Below, one piece after another: positions 1 to 7,984 of a stretch of 25,313 bases of DNA. How positions within the stretch are numbered: the first letter of the stretch is position 1; each line of letters opens with the position of its first letter. The position numbers were made by a program, and so were the translations under genes. Source of the stretch: an uncultured Chloroflexota bacterium (GTDB lineage: Bacteria; Chloroflexota; Anaerolineae; Aggregatilineales; Phototrophicaceae); the NCBI GenBank assembly GCA_937974245.1, contig CALJKV010000098.1:1-25313 (forward strand). The letters are read 5' to 3'. The notes under the pieces were generated by a model. That model was not told where the DNA came from. It saw only the letters and a program-made list of their open reading frames with translations, and ran no database searches.

Positions 1-263
1 GTCACCTTAAGTGTGCGTCTTCTTCATGACGATTTCAACTTGCACCACTGGTTAGAAGCGAAGCTGCTACCATCGGCATGAACCCCGGTGATATTGGACT
101 GGTATTCTGGTTGATGAGGTCTTGTCTGTCGTAAAATAGAGTCGGCAGGTCGCGTCCCAGGATTTGGGTAAACGTGTCGAGAGGTGATAAGGGACGGCCA
201 GATAGTAGCTCAAGGTGCCGTCAGAGCGATTGAACGAGATGTACACATAAAAGGAGATTCATG
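1..263. other. Non-coding left edge / 5' region of the L7/L12-like gene
   Basis: I see no convincing coding frame, tRNA or known riboswitch core here. A weak promoter-like pair (TTGATG at 111-116, TAAAAT at 132-137) has a spacer of only 15 bp, so I do not call it as a promoter. The stretch ends in a good Shine-Dalgarno sequence (AAGGAG, 251-256) serving the next gene. Confidence 0.4.
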
Positions 264-500
264 ATGAGTAAACCACTGTGGGATGTTGTATTGGTAGGCT
301 ACAAAGACCGGACGGCGATACTGGATATCATCAAGAATGTGACCGGCAAAGAAGCGGGCGATGTCAAAGCCCTGGCCGACGAACTGCCCAATACGGTGTT
401 AGGCAATATCACGCGGGGCGCGGCCAATGATGTGAAAGACGCCCTCGAATCCGCCGGGGCGACGGTTATGGTGCGCCAGGTGCGCGGCGCAGCGGAGTAG
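264..500 (+). CDS. Stand-alone ribosomal protein L7/L12 C-terminal-domain-like protein
   Basis: This 78-residue protein follows the pattern of the L7/L12 C-terminal domain: an opening beta strand (WDVVLVGYKDR), a helix with the 'I-x-x-I-K-x-V-T-G' signature (about residues 18-28), 'DVKALADELPNTV' matching the 'EAKxLVExxPxxV' segment, then 'AANDVKDALESAGATVMV' matching the final helix and strand. It lacks the N-terminal dimerisation domain and hinge, and is far shorter than the usual L7/L12 of about 120 residues, so it is not the ribosomal stalk protein itself. Two adjacent ATGs exist. AAGGAG at 251-256 lies 4 nt from the first and 7 nt from the second (264), so I chose the second. In L7/L12 this domain contacts translation GTPases; whether this protein does so is unknown. 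No partner gene is adjacent, because the following DNA is decayed. Confidence 0.72.
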   Translation: MSKPLWDVVLVGYKDRTAILDIIKNVTGKEAGDVKALADELPNTVLGNITRGAANDVKDALESAGATVMVRQVRGAAE

Positions 501-522
501 GGCGTTAGCGGATTAGCTATTA

Positions 523-554
523 GCCAGCCTTTGGCCTCTCTGTCGAGGGCTGGC
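523..554. repeat. Imperfect hairpin after the L7/L12-like gene
   Basis: GCCAGC (523-528) pairs with GCTGGC (549-554). An inner CCTC/GAGG stem (535-538 and 545-548) closes a 6-nt loop, leaving a bulge on the left arm. It sits 23 nt after the stop codon, where a terminator could be, but no T-tract follows. It may be a Rho-independent-like 3' end or simply chance structure. Confidence 0.3.
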
Positions 555-570
555 AGATATAGAGGATGGA

Positions 571-639
571 ATGATGGCGGGAGTATCCATTGAGCAAAAA
601 CTGGCCGCGGCGATTCACAGGCTTACGCCCGAACATTAA
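571..639 (+). pseudogene. Remnant of an antitoxin-like N-terminus, interrupted by a stop
   Basis: The frame from ATG 571 or 574 reads a short peptide (AGVSIEQKLAAAIHRLTPEH) and stops at TAA 637-639. The pattern 'xxEQKLxxAIxxLxPEH' resembles the first helix of small AbrB/DUF2281-type antitoxins. Reading through the stop in the same frame gives NRFFDYLY, which continues the expected 'Q-x-x-x-x-D-F/Y-L' helix, so the TAA could be a mutated CAA. Beyond about 660 the frame no longer looks like protein. The family link rests only on this short pattern; a chance ORF is possible. Confidence 0.3.
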
Positions 640-710
640 AATAGATTTTTCGATTATTTGTATCTATTCCCCTTATGTTCAAGTACGAAAATGATTCCGA
701 GGAAACACAA

Positions 711-1089
711 ATGCGCGACAAGGTTATGTCTTATCCTGAATTTACGGCAGTCCAGTCATACAACTGGCAGCCTGTACAAATTGATCCAACCACTCTTTTC
801 AGTTGGATGCGGAATATCCCTCAAGGAATACTACACAGTGTTTATGCAAGCGGTAGTTCTGCTACTGGAATGCCATATTTTGATCCCCGGTATGGATTAG
901 GAGTTATTGTGGGCGGTATACCGTTATTTCGGCAATGCGCCCGATGATCCAGTGGATTTTAATAAGGACTGTTACATAGCAGTATCAGGATGGAATCCAA
1001 CTGCCCATGTAATTCGAGGGCCTTATAAAGATGAGCAACATTGGACAAATCGGATACCGTATACAGGTATTCCGAAAATTACAATTTAA
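711..1089 (+). pseudogene. Small unknown gene split by a frameshift
   Basis: I do not recognise this family. The first half starts at ATG 711 with a clear GAGGA (699-703) seven nt upstream. It reads MRDKVMSYPEFTAVQSYNWQ and continues coherently to about 'YFDPRYGLG' near 900, after which the frame ends in an implausible short tail at 945-947. A second frame, open from about 901, carries protein-like sequence (AVYRYFGNAPDDPVDFNKD, then CYIAVSGWNPTAHVIRGPYK) to the stop at 1087-1089. Joined, they would give about 125 residues rich in Tyr, Trp and Pro, with no transmembrane segment. No slippery heptamer is visible at the junction, so an inactivating indel or sequencing error is likelier than programmed frameshifting. 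Base composition is clearly AT-richer than metH downstream, suggesting an acquired gene now decaying. Confidence 0.5.
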
Positions 1090-1111
1090 AGATAGATGGA
1101 GTGTAGCACCC

Positions 1112-4100
1112 ATGACCAAACGTAACAACCGAACTTTCACCAATCGGCGTTACCTGGACGCCATCGAAGACCATATCATGATTTTTGACGGCGCGATGGG
1201 GACGAGTATCCAGCGATACAACCTGACCGCCGCTGACTTCGGCGGCGAGCAGTACGATGGCTGTAACGACTTCCTCGCTGTCACCCGCCCGGACGTGATT
1301 GAAGAAATTCATGCATCGTTCCTTTCGGTGGGAAGTGAGGCGGTGGAAACGGACACCTTCCGTAGCAACCGTCTGACTCTGACCGAGTACGGCCTGCAGG
1401 ATCGCACGTTGGAGATCAACCGGGCGGCGGCGAGTCTGGCGCGCCGTGTCTGTGACCGTTTCGCGGCGGAAACTGGAATCCCGCGTTTTGTGGCCGGGAG
1501 CATCGGGCCGTCGGGCAAGCTGCCCAGCGGCACCGATCCCGACCTGAGTAATATCACTTTTGATGAACTATCGGACATCTTCTACGAGCAGGCGCAAGGG
1601 CTGGTCGAAGGCGGTGCGGATCTCCTGCTGGTAGAAACCAGCCAGGATATTCTGGAAGTCAAGGCAGCGGTGGTCGGTATCAACCGTTATTTTGCCGATG
1701 CTGGTGTGTGCGTGCCGCTGCAAGTTCAGATCACGCTGGATGTCAGTGGGCGGATGCTCTTCGGGACAGATATCGCCAGCGCCCTGACGACACTTGAGAG
1801 CCTGCCGATTGACATTATCGGGATGAACTGCTCAACCGGGCCGGAGTACATGCGCCAGCCGATTCAATACCTGGTCGAACGCAGTACCTTGCCGATCAGC
1901 GTGTTGCCCAATGCCGGGCTGCCGATCAATGTGGATGGCGAGGCGGTCTACCCGATGGAGCCGGAACCATTCAGTGACATGGTGAGTGAGTTTGCCCGGT
2001 GGGGTGTGAATGTCGTCGGTGGCTGCTGTGGCACGCGACCGGAACACCTGGCCGCGCTCTACCGCAAGGTGCATGGCAAGAGTTACCAGGATGTGTTGGC
2101 GGAGGACAAGGCACGCCGCGCCCCCACGCCGCGCAGCCCGCAGCATGAGGCCCAGGTCTCCAGCGGTATGACGGCGACCCGCATGGTGCAGAACCCTGGC
2201 CCGACGCTCATCGGGGAGCGGGTCAATAGCCAGGGCAGCCGAAAAGTAAAGAAACTCCTGCTGGAAGAGGATTACGACAGTATTGTGCAGATCGCCGTCG
2301 GCCAGGTAGAAAGCGGGGCGCACATGCTGGATGTGTGTGTGGCGATGACCGAACGCGACGATGAAAAGGCGCAGATGGAAGCCGTAGTCAAGAAACTCTC
2401 ATTGGCCGTTGAAGTGCCGCTTATTTTTGACACCACCGAGGCCGAAGTCGCAGAAGCAGCTTTGGCGTTGTTCCCAGGGCGCGGCGTGATTAACGGCAAC
2501 AACCTGGAAAATGGACGCGAACGAATTGATACAATCATGCCCATCGCTCACAAACATGGTGCGGCGGTCATGTCCATGACGATTGACGAAGACGGCATGG
2601 CGCATACCCGTGAGAAGAAATTCGAGATTGCCCATCGCATTACCGAGATTGCTGTGAATGACTTCGGGATGTCGCCGGAAGACCTGATCTACGATACCCT
2701 CACCTTCCCGCTGACCACTGGGCAGGCGGAACTGCGCAATGATGCTGTAGAGACGATTGAGGCCATCCGTTTGATTAAGGAACGGATTCCCGGCGTGATG
2801 ACATCATTGGGCGTGAGTAATGTCAGTTTTGGTGTGGGGCTGGCGGCGCGGGGTGTACTGAACAGTGTGTTTCTGTATCATGCGGTACAGGCTGGGCTGG
2901 ATATGGCGATTGTCAATCCGGCGCACATCACACCCTATGCCGAGATTCCCGAAGACCAGCGCAAGATTGCCAATGACCTGATTTTCAACAGCGATCCCGA
3001 TGCACTGCCGCGCTTTATCCAGTATTTCGAGCAGAACGAAGTCCAGGTCGCCGGGCAGGAAGTGGTTGACCCGACAGCCGATATGGGTAGTGAAGACGCA
3101 CTGCACTGGCAGATCGTCCACCGTAAAAAAGATGGTGTTGAGGCGCTGATTGATGACTGCCTGTCGCGCCAGGACCCGGTGGGCGTACTGAACAACGTGA
3201 TGCTGCCCGCCATGAAAGAGGTAGGGGACAAATTCGGTGCGGGTGAACTGATTTTGCCGTTCGTACTGCAAAGTGCCGAGGTGATGAAGAAGTCCGTCGC
3301 ATACCTTGAACAATTTATGGATCGGGTGGATGGCGCGTCAAAAGGCGTGGTGGTGCTGGCGACGGTTTATGGCGATGTGCATGACATCGGCAAAAACCTT
3401 GTCAAGACGATCCTGAGTAATAATGGCTACACTGTGCATGATCTGGGTAAGCAGATTCCGGCCAACACGATAATTGAGAAGGCTGTCGAATACAAGGCAG
3501 ACGCCATCGGCCTGAGCGCCCTGCTGGTGAGTACCTCCAAGCAGATGCCGCTGATCGTCAATGAGCTGGCGCGGCGCGGGCTGGACTTCCCGGTGCTGGT
3601 CGGCGGCGCGGCCATCAACCGCAAGTTTGGACGGCGCATCCTGTTTCTGGATGAAGGCGGCGCACCGTATGAGCCGGGTGTCTTCTACTGCAAGGACGCC
3701 TTTGAGGGATTGTCTGTTGTAGATCGGTTGGTGAATGGCGCTGATCGTAGTGTCTTCCTATCGGAAATTATCACCGAGGCCTATGACGAACTGGAAAAGC
3801 CACGTCCGCCGCGCCGGGAACGCAAACAGGGCGAAAGCACCGTGCAACCGGCAGCCCGCATTCCGGTTCCACCCTTCTGGGGGCCGAAGACGATCCGCGA
3901 GATGCCGCTTGAAGTCGTGTTCCAGCACATTCACAAGCCAGAGTTATTCCGGTTGTCATGGGGCGGAACAAACACGCACGGCGACGCCTGGAAGAAGCTT
4001 GAAGCCGAGTTCGAGGCACGCCTGGCTCGCATGACGAAGGTTGCCATTCAAGAAAAATCACTCAAGCCGCAGGCGGTCTATGGTTATTTTCCGGCCAATA

Positions 4101-4681
4101 GCGATGGCGACGACCTGATTATCTGGGATTGGCAGAAGTTCGCAAACGCCAACGGTCATACACCGGAGTTAGTCGAAGTTGCCCGCTTCAAGTTCCCCCG
4201 CCAGCCGGGTGGAGAATTCCTGTGCCTGAGCGACTATTTTGCTCCGGTGGGGAACGGGCAGGTGGATGTAGTGGCGCTGCAAGTGGTGACGGTTGGCGCG
4301 GTGGCGTCCCAGACCTTTGACGTGCTGGATGCCGACAATAACTACACCGAAGCCTACTTCTTTCATGGGCTGGCGGTGCAGACTGCTGAGGCGGTGGCGA
4401 ACTATGTAAATAAAGTGGTGGTAGCGCGGGAATTGAGTATCCCATCTGGGCAGGGTAAGCGTTATAGCTGGGGCTATCCGGCGTGCCCCGACCTGGACGA
4501 CCATGAAACCGTATTCCGCCTGCTGCCGGGAGCGACAAGCGAACTTGGCCTGACTCTGACAGCGGCGTACCAATTGGTGCCTGAACAAAGCACGGCAGCA
4601 ATTGTGGTGCATCACCCTGACGCCAAGTATTTCAGCGTGGGCAATCTGGATCGTTCCACGCAGATTCTGGGGGAGGAGTAA
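1112..4681 (+). CDS. metH: Cobalamin-dependent methionine synthase
   Basis: This enzyme transfers the methyl group of 5-methyltetrahydrofolate to homocysteine through methylcobalamin, in the cytoplasm. It has 1189 residues, close to the usual length of about 1200, and all four modules are present. The homocysteine/zinc domain spans about 20-345, with ligands Cys240 (MNCSTGPE) and Cys305/Cys306 (GGCCGTR). The pterin-binding domain begins near 368 (GERVNSQGSRK). The B12 cap and Rossmann domain carry 'GDVHDIGKN' with cobalt-ligand His757. The C-terminal AdoMet-dependent reactivation domain has the diagnostic RYSWGYPACPD (from Arg1117). I chose ATG 1112 because earlier in-frame starts would overlap the preceding decayed gene and add 27 residues unlike MetH. 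The ribosome-binding site is modest (GGAG near 1098). No cobalamin or SAM riboswitch is recognisable upstream. It heads a + strand cluster with add and MTHFR. Confidence 0.97.
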   Translation: MTKRNNRTFTNRRYLDAIEDHIMIFDGAMGTSIQRYNLTAADFGGEQYDGCNDFLAVTRPDVIEEIHASFLSVGSEAVETDTFRSNRLTLTEYGLQDRTLEINRAAASLARRVCDRFAAETGIPRFVAGSIGPSGKLPSGTDPDLSNITFDELSDIFYEQAQGLVEGGADLLLVETSQDILEVKAAVVGINRYFADAGVCVPLQVQITLDVSGRMLFGTDIASALTTLESLPIDIIGMNCSTGPEYMRQPIQYLVERSTLPISVLPNAGLPINVDGEAVYPMEPEPFSDMVSEFARWGVNVVGGCCGTRPEHLAALYRKVHGKSYQDVLAEDKARRAPTPRSPQHEAQVSSGMTATRMVQNPGPTLIGERVNSQGSRKVKKLLLEEDYDSIVQIAVGQVESGAHMLDVCVAMTERDDEKAQMEAVVKKLSLAVEVPLIFDTTEAEVAEAALALFPGRGVINGNNLENGRERIDTIMPIAHKHGAAVMSMTIDEDGMAHTREKKFEIAHRITEIAVNDFGMSPEDLIYDTLTFPLTTGQAELRNDAVETIEAIRLIKERIPGVMTSLGVSNVSFGVGLAARGVLNSVFLYHAVQAGLDMAIVNPAHITPYAEIPEDQRKIANDLIFNSDPDALPRFIQYFEQNEVQVAGQEVVDPTADMGSEDALHWQIVHRKKDGVEALIDDCLSRQDPVGVLNNVMLPAMKEVGDKFGAGELILPFVLQSAEVMKKSVAYLEQFMDRVDGASKGVVVLATVYGDVHDIGKNLVKTILSNNGYTVHDLGKQIPANTIIEKAVEYKADAIGLSALLVSTSKQMPLIVNELARRGLDFPVLVGGAAINRKFGRRILFLDEGGAPYEPGVFYCKDAFEGLSVVDRLVNGADRSVFLSEIITEAYDELEKPRPPRRERKQGESTVQPAARIPVPPFWGPKTIREMPLEVVFQHIHKPELFRLSWGGTNTHGDAWKKLEAEFEARLARMTKVAIQEKSLKPQAVYGYFPANSDGDDLIIWDWQKFANANGHTPELVEVARFKFPRQPGGEFLCLSDYFAPVGNGQVDVVALQVVTVGAVASQTFDVLDADNNYTEAYFFHGLAVQTAEAVANYVNKVVVARELSIPSGQGKRYSWGYPACPDLDDHETVFRLLPGATSELGLTLTAAYQLVPEQSTAAIVVHHPDAKYFSVGNLDRSTQILGEE

Positions 4682-4729
4682 CATTAGCGGGGGAGTGTGA
4701 GTAGTTTCCCGACGCTTTCATCCATCACC

Positions 4730-4763
4730 TGACCCTTACCTAGCCGATAAGGTCATGGGTTTT
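4730..4763 (+). terminator. Weak intrinsic-terminator-like hairpin after metH
   Basis: TGACCCTTA (4730-4738) pairs with TAAGGTCA (4748-4755) with one bulged C and a 9-nt loop, followed by TGGG and a run of four T. The stem is not GC-rich and the T-run is short, so attenuation or partial termination between metH and add is the most that can be proposed. The rest of the 268-nt gap before add shows no recognisable element. Confidence 0.28.
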
Positions 4764-4949
4764 CGAATGCGTTGCAGAACACGGAGGAAACAAGCGGATT
4801 GGCATGTTGATGATCCCCAAGACGCTGGCGTATGTGGCGATGGCGCCGTCGCCTACGGGTACTTACTTCGCTGGGGCGAACCGGCAGTATACTAGGCGGC
4901 GCGGTAGGGGACGTGAATTTACTGGTTACGAAAAATCAGAGGGAATACT

Positions 4950-6011
4950 GTGTCACTGACCGAATACATCAAAGCCATGCCGAAGGTCGAACTCCATGTT
5001 CACCTGGAAGGAGCAACTCAGCCGGAAACCCTGCTCAAACTGGCACAGCGGCATCAAATCGCCCTGCCTGCTGACACGGCAGAAGGCCTGCGTGAGTGGT
5101 TTATCTTTCGTGATTTCAGGCATTTCATCGAGATTTATCTCAAGATTTCCGAGTGTATCCGCACGCCCGATGACATCGAACTGCTCACACGGGAGTTCCT
5201 GCAAGGGCAGGCGGGGCAGCGCATCCTTCATAGTGAAGTGACGTACACGCCCTATACCCACTACGTCCAAAAAGGACTGCCGTTTGAGGATCAGCTAGCG
5301 GCGATTAACCGGGCGCGAGCCTGGGCGGAGGCCGAGTTGGGCGTGACGATGGGACTGATTATTGATATTGCCCGCAGCATCACACCAGAAGACGGCCTTG
5401 TTACAGCGGAATGGGCGATTCAGCACTATGAGAATGGCGTAATTGCGCTCGGACTGGGTGGGATGGAAAACGGCCACCCGCCGGAAAAACACGCTGAGGC
5501 CTTCCGTCGGGCACACGAGGCCGGGGTGACCTGCATCCTGCACGCCGGCGAATTTGCCGGTGCGGAGAGTATCTGGGGGGCACTTAATGTTGGTAACAGT
5601 GTTCGTATCGGGCATGGAGTGCGCTGCCTGGAAGACTTGGCGCTGGTGGCCGAACTGCGTGAACGGCAGATTCCACTGGAAGTCTGTCCCTCCAGTAATG
5701 TCCGTCTGGGAGTTGTGCCGAGCTTTGCCGAACACCCGCTGCCCCGCCTGATTGAAGAAGGGCTGTATGTGACGCTGAACTCCGACGACCCACCTATGTT
5801 CAATACGACTCTGACTGATGAGTATCTGTTGGCGGTGGCGCACTTCGGTTTTGACGCAGACACGCTGGAAAAATTGTCACTGAATGCGCTGTGGGCAGCG
5901 CGGTTGCCGGAGTATGTCAAAGCCAGTTTATCCACGCGCTTTCGTGCCGAATTTCAGAACCTGCGCCGTGATCTGATGGGATGGCCGTTTCGTGAGGCGA
6001 CAAACGAGTAA
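4950..6011 (+). CDS. add: Adenosine deaminase
   Basis: The enzyme hydrolytically deaminates adenosine (or deoxyadenosine) to inosine. The protein has 353 residues, normal for bacterial Add. All metal and catalytic motifs are in order: HVHLEG with zinc ligands His16 and His18, HAGE with His198 and the catalytic Glu201, RIGHG with His222, 'EVCPSSN', and NSDDPPMF with Asp279/Asp280. The start is GTG 4950, preceded by AGAGGGA 6 nt upstream; it gives the typical short N-terminus before 'MPKVELHVHLEG'. Lying between MetH and MTHFR, it plausibly removes the adenosine formed by S-adenosylhomocysteine hydrolysis and so drives the methyl cycle forward (inference). Close relatives with adenine or 5'-deoxyadenosine preference exist, so the exact purine substrate is not fixed by sequence. 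The DUF1003 gene follows after 42 nt. Confidence 0.93.
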   Translation: MSLTEYIKAMPKVELHVHLEGATQPETLLKLAQRHQIALPADTAEGLREWFIFRDFRHFIEIYLKISECIRTPDDIELLTREFLQGQAGQRILHSEVTYTPYTHYVQKGLPFEDQLAAINRARAWAEAELGVTMGLIIDIARSITPEDGLVTAEWAIQHYENGVIALGLGGMENGHPPEKHAEAFRRAHEAGVTCILHAGEFAGAESIWGALNVGNSVRIGHGVRCLEDLALVAELRERQIPLEVCPSSNVRLGVVPSFAEHPLPRLIEEGLYVTLNSDDPPMFNTTLTDEYLLAVAHFGFDADTLEKLSLNALWAARLPEYVKASLSTRFRAEFQNLRRDLMGWPFREATNE

Positions 6012-6053
6012 CACATTAAGCGCTGGTTTGCGGAGGATGAAGGAGTCTCGACC

Positions 6054-6521
6054 ATGACGGAATGGCACATCCCGGAGATCATCAGGCACAGGAATCCGGT
6101 CACGCAAAACGTGAATGAGATATTTGATGAACGGCTCACTGTTGGGCAAAAAACCGCCGAATGGGTGGCAAAGAATGTCGGTTCGTGGCGGTTTATCATC
6201 GCTCAATCGGTTCTCTTGTTTATCTGGATCATTCTGAACTCACTTGCCTTGATTGAGCATTGGGACCCGTACCCGTTTATTCTCATGAATCTGGTGCTTT
6301 CGACCCAGGCGGCCTTCGCCACGCCGATCATTATGATGAGTCAGAATCGGCAGGCAGCTCGAGACCGGCTGGAAAGTCACAACGATTACCAGGTGAACCT
6401 GAAGGCTGAAACCGAAGTCCGCGTCATACTGGAGCGTCTGGATGTGCAGAATCAGATGATTGTCGAATTGCAGGATATGATCCGCGATTTGCACAGCCAG
6501 AATAACGCAGGCCGAGAATAG
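6054..6521 (+). CDS. DUF1003 family membrane protein
   Basis: This 155-residue protein has the DUF1003 layout: a polar N-terminus ending in 'GQKTAEWVAKNVGSWRF', a first transmembrane helix at about 45-67, a short loop 'EHWDPYP', a second helix at about 74-92, and then the conserved 'MMSQNRQAARDR'. The C-terminal part (about 98-150) is charged and predicted helical, probably a cytoplasmic coiled coil. Both termini are expected inside the cell. AAGGAG lies about 10 nt upstream of the ATG. The biochemical function of DUF1003 is unknown. Spacing of 42 nt from add and 28 nt to the DUF1848 gene suggests a shared transcript. Confidence 0.88.
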   Translation: MTEWHIPEIIRHRNPVTQNVNEIFDERLTVGQKTAEWVAKNVGSWRFIIAQSVLLFIWIILNSLALIEHWDPYPFILMNLVLSTQAAFATPIIMMSQNRQAARDRLESHNDYQVNLKAETEVRVILERLDVQNQMIVELQDMIRDLHSQNNAGRE

Positions 6522-6549
6522 CTTCGGGATAGAGTCTTGCGAAAAATCC

Positions 6550-7470
6550 ATGATAATTTCCGCCAGCTACCGCACTGATATACCAGCCTTCTATGGCGAG
6601 TGGTTTATGAATCGCCTGGATGCCGGGTACTGTTTGGTCGAAAATCCTTACAGCGGCCAGCCCTATCGCGTCAGTCTACGCCGGGAAGATGTGAATGGCT
6701 TCGTGTTCTGGACGAAGAACCTGACACCGTTCATGCGGGCGCTGGTGGCGCTACAGGGGCGCGGATTTCCGTTCGTCGTGCAGTACAGCATCACCGGCTA
6801 CCCCCGTCAACTCGAATTTTCGGTAGTGGACTCGGTGCGGGCGGTGGGGCAAGTACGGCTGTTGGCAGCGACGATTGGCATGCGCGTCCCAGTGTGGCGC
6901 TACGATCCAATTGTGTTCACATCGCTCACCCCGCCCGCCTTTCACCGAGAGAACTTCTCCCGGTTGGCGTCTGCGTTGGACGGTTCTACCGACGAGGCCG
7001 TGATTTCGTTCGCGCAGATTTACCAGAAAACCCGCCGTAACCTGTCCTGGGCGGCGCGGGAGTTTGATTTCGCCTGGGATGACCCGTCCGACGCGGTGAA
7101 ACAGGAACTCGCCGCTGAATTGACGGCTATCGCCCGCCAACATGGGATGCAGTTGACAGTGTGTTCGCAGCGCCAGTATGTTGTTCCCGGCGCAACGGCA
7201 GCCCGCTGTATTGACGCGGCGCGTTTGTCGGATGTCGCCGGCCAGTCCATCAATATCCTGGTGAAAGGGAACCGTCCCGATTGTGTCTGTCACCTTTCGC
7301 GGGACATCGGCGCGTATGACACCTGCCCGCATGGCTGCGTTTACTGTTACGCCGTGCGCGAACGGGCGTTGGCACTGTCACACTACCGAGAGCACGACCC
7401 GGCAGGGGACTTTCTGTATCGAATCGAACAGTCGGCAGGTGAGCCAGAGATTCAGCCCCGGCTGTTATAA
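6550..7470 (+). CDS. DUF1848 family protein with C-terminal cysteine (Fe-S-like) motif
   Basis: This 306-residue protein begins ISASYRTDIPAFYGEWFMNR and contains 'VFWTKNLTPFM', 'QYSITGYPR' and 'VWRYDPIVF', all characteristic of DUF1848. The C-terminus has C245xC247 and then CPHGCVYCYA with Cys259, Cys263 and Cys266. That CxxxCxxC spacing is the one used by radical-SAM enzymes for a 4Fe-4S cluster, but here it is at the end of the chain rather than the start. A (beta/alpha)-barrel related to radical-SAM or SplB-like enzymes is plausible; the substrate is unknown. The ribosome-binding site is poor, but ATG 6550 gives the expected family N-terminus. It lies 28 nt after the DUF1003 gene and 11 nt before the next membrane-anchored protein, in the same apparent operon. 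Confidence 0.88.
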   Translation: MIISASYRTDIPAFYGEWFMNRLDAGYCLVENPYSGQPYRVSLRREDVNGFVFWTKNLTPFMRALVALQGRGFPFVVQYSITGYPRQLEFSVVDSVRAVGQVRLLAATIGMRVPVWRYDPIVFTSLTPPAFHRENFSRLASALDGSTDEAVISFAQIYQKTRRNLSWAAREFDFAWDDPSDAVKQELAAELTAIARQHGMQLTVCSQRQYVVPGATAARCIDAARLSDVAGQSINILVKGNRPDCVCHLSRDIGAYDTCPHGCVYCYAVRERALALSHYREHDPAGDFLYRIEQSAGEPEIQPRLL

Positions 7471-7481
7471 GGAGTGCAGGT

Positions 7482-7883
7482 ATGTATAACGACCCGGATA
7501 TTCGGCGGCACAACCCGCGCAATGTCCTTGCGGGCGTGGTATTGATTATCGTTGGTGTGGTGATTTTATCAGTGTTGACGGTGACATTTATTGATAACCG
7601 CTGCTACGACGACAGTACGGCCTGGTTGCCAGTGTACCCTGACGCGACGGTGCAATCGGTAGAGTATGACTATTTCCGCGCATGGGGAATTGGTGAAACC
7701 GAGATGATTCTGGTTTCTCCCGATGACCGGATTACCGTAAACACCTGGTATGCCAACGCAATGGAGGAAATCGCTAAGAAGTACACCGGACGGGGGTTGG
7801 CCGATACCGACTATCAAATCCGCCGAAACCCAAATGGAGAAGGTAGTGTAATCACGCTGTCGAGCGCCTGTGCCAATTCGTAA
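7482..7883 (+). CDS. Small N-terminally membrane-anchored protein of unknown function
   Basis: This 133-residue protein has a short polar N-terminus, one hydrophobic helix at about residues 14-37 (rich in Val, Ile and Leu), and an exported domain of about 95 residues with 'YPDATVQSVEYDYF' and 'ETEMILVSPDDRITVNTWY'. Two cysteines (one just after the membrane helix, one near the C-terminus) could form a disulfide. No lipobox is seen. An AGGAG overlapping the preceding stop region sits about 8 nt before the ATG, and only 11 nt separate it from the DUF1848 gene, which indicates co-transcription. I do not recognise a named family. Confidence 0.8.
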   Translation: MYNDPDIRRHNPRNVLAGVVLIIVGVVILSVLTVTFIDNRCYDDSTAWLPVYPDATVQSVEYDYFRAWGIGETEMILVSPDDRITVNTWYANAMEEIAKKYTGRGLADTDYQIRRNPNGEGSVITLSSACANS

Positions 7884-7984
7884 ATAAAGGCAAAGTCCGG
7901 GGTCTTGGGTCAAAACAGAAAGGAATCGAAAGTTTGGCGGGGTGTCGCAGGCGATCAGCAGGTTAGTGAGAGGGAGTAATGGGA

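Noticed and set aside
1031..1111. Upstream in-frame start for metH at 1031
   Set aside because: It would overlap the end of the broken gene and add 27 residues unlike any MetH N-terminus. ATG 1112 fits the family.
4682..4949. Possible SAM or cobalamin riboswitch in gaps around the methionine genes (also checked 1-263, 640-1111 and 7884-7984)
   Set aside because: None of the conserved core boxes of SAM-I, SAM-II or cobalamin riboswitches could be recognised by eye. A covariance-model search would be decisive.
4804..4959. Short + strand frame containing 'MAPSPTGTYFAGANR', recalling the PSPTG signature of glutamyl-tRNA synthetases
   Set aside because: Only about 51 codons, the ribosome-binding site is too far away, and nothing else of GltX follows. 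The match is to a handful of residues and is best explained by chance.
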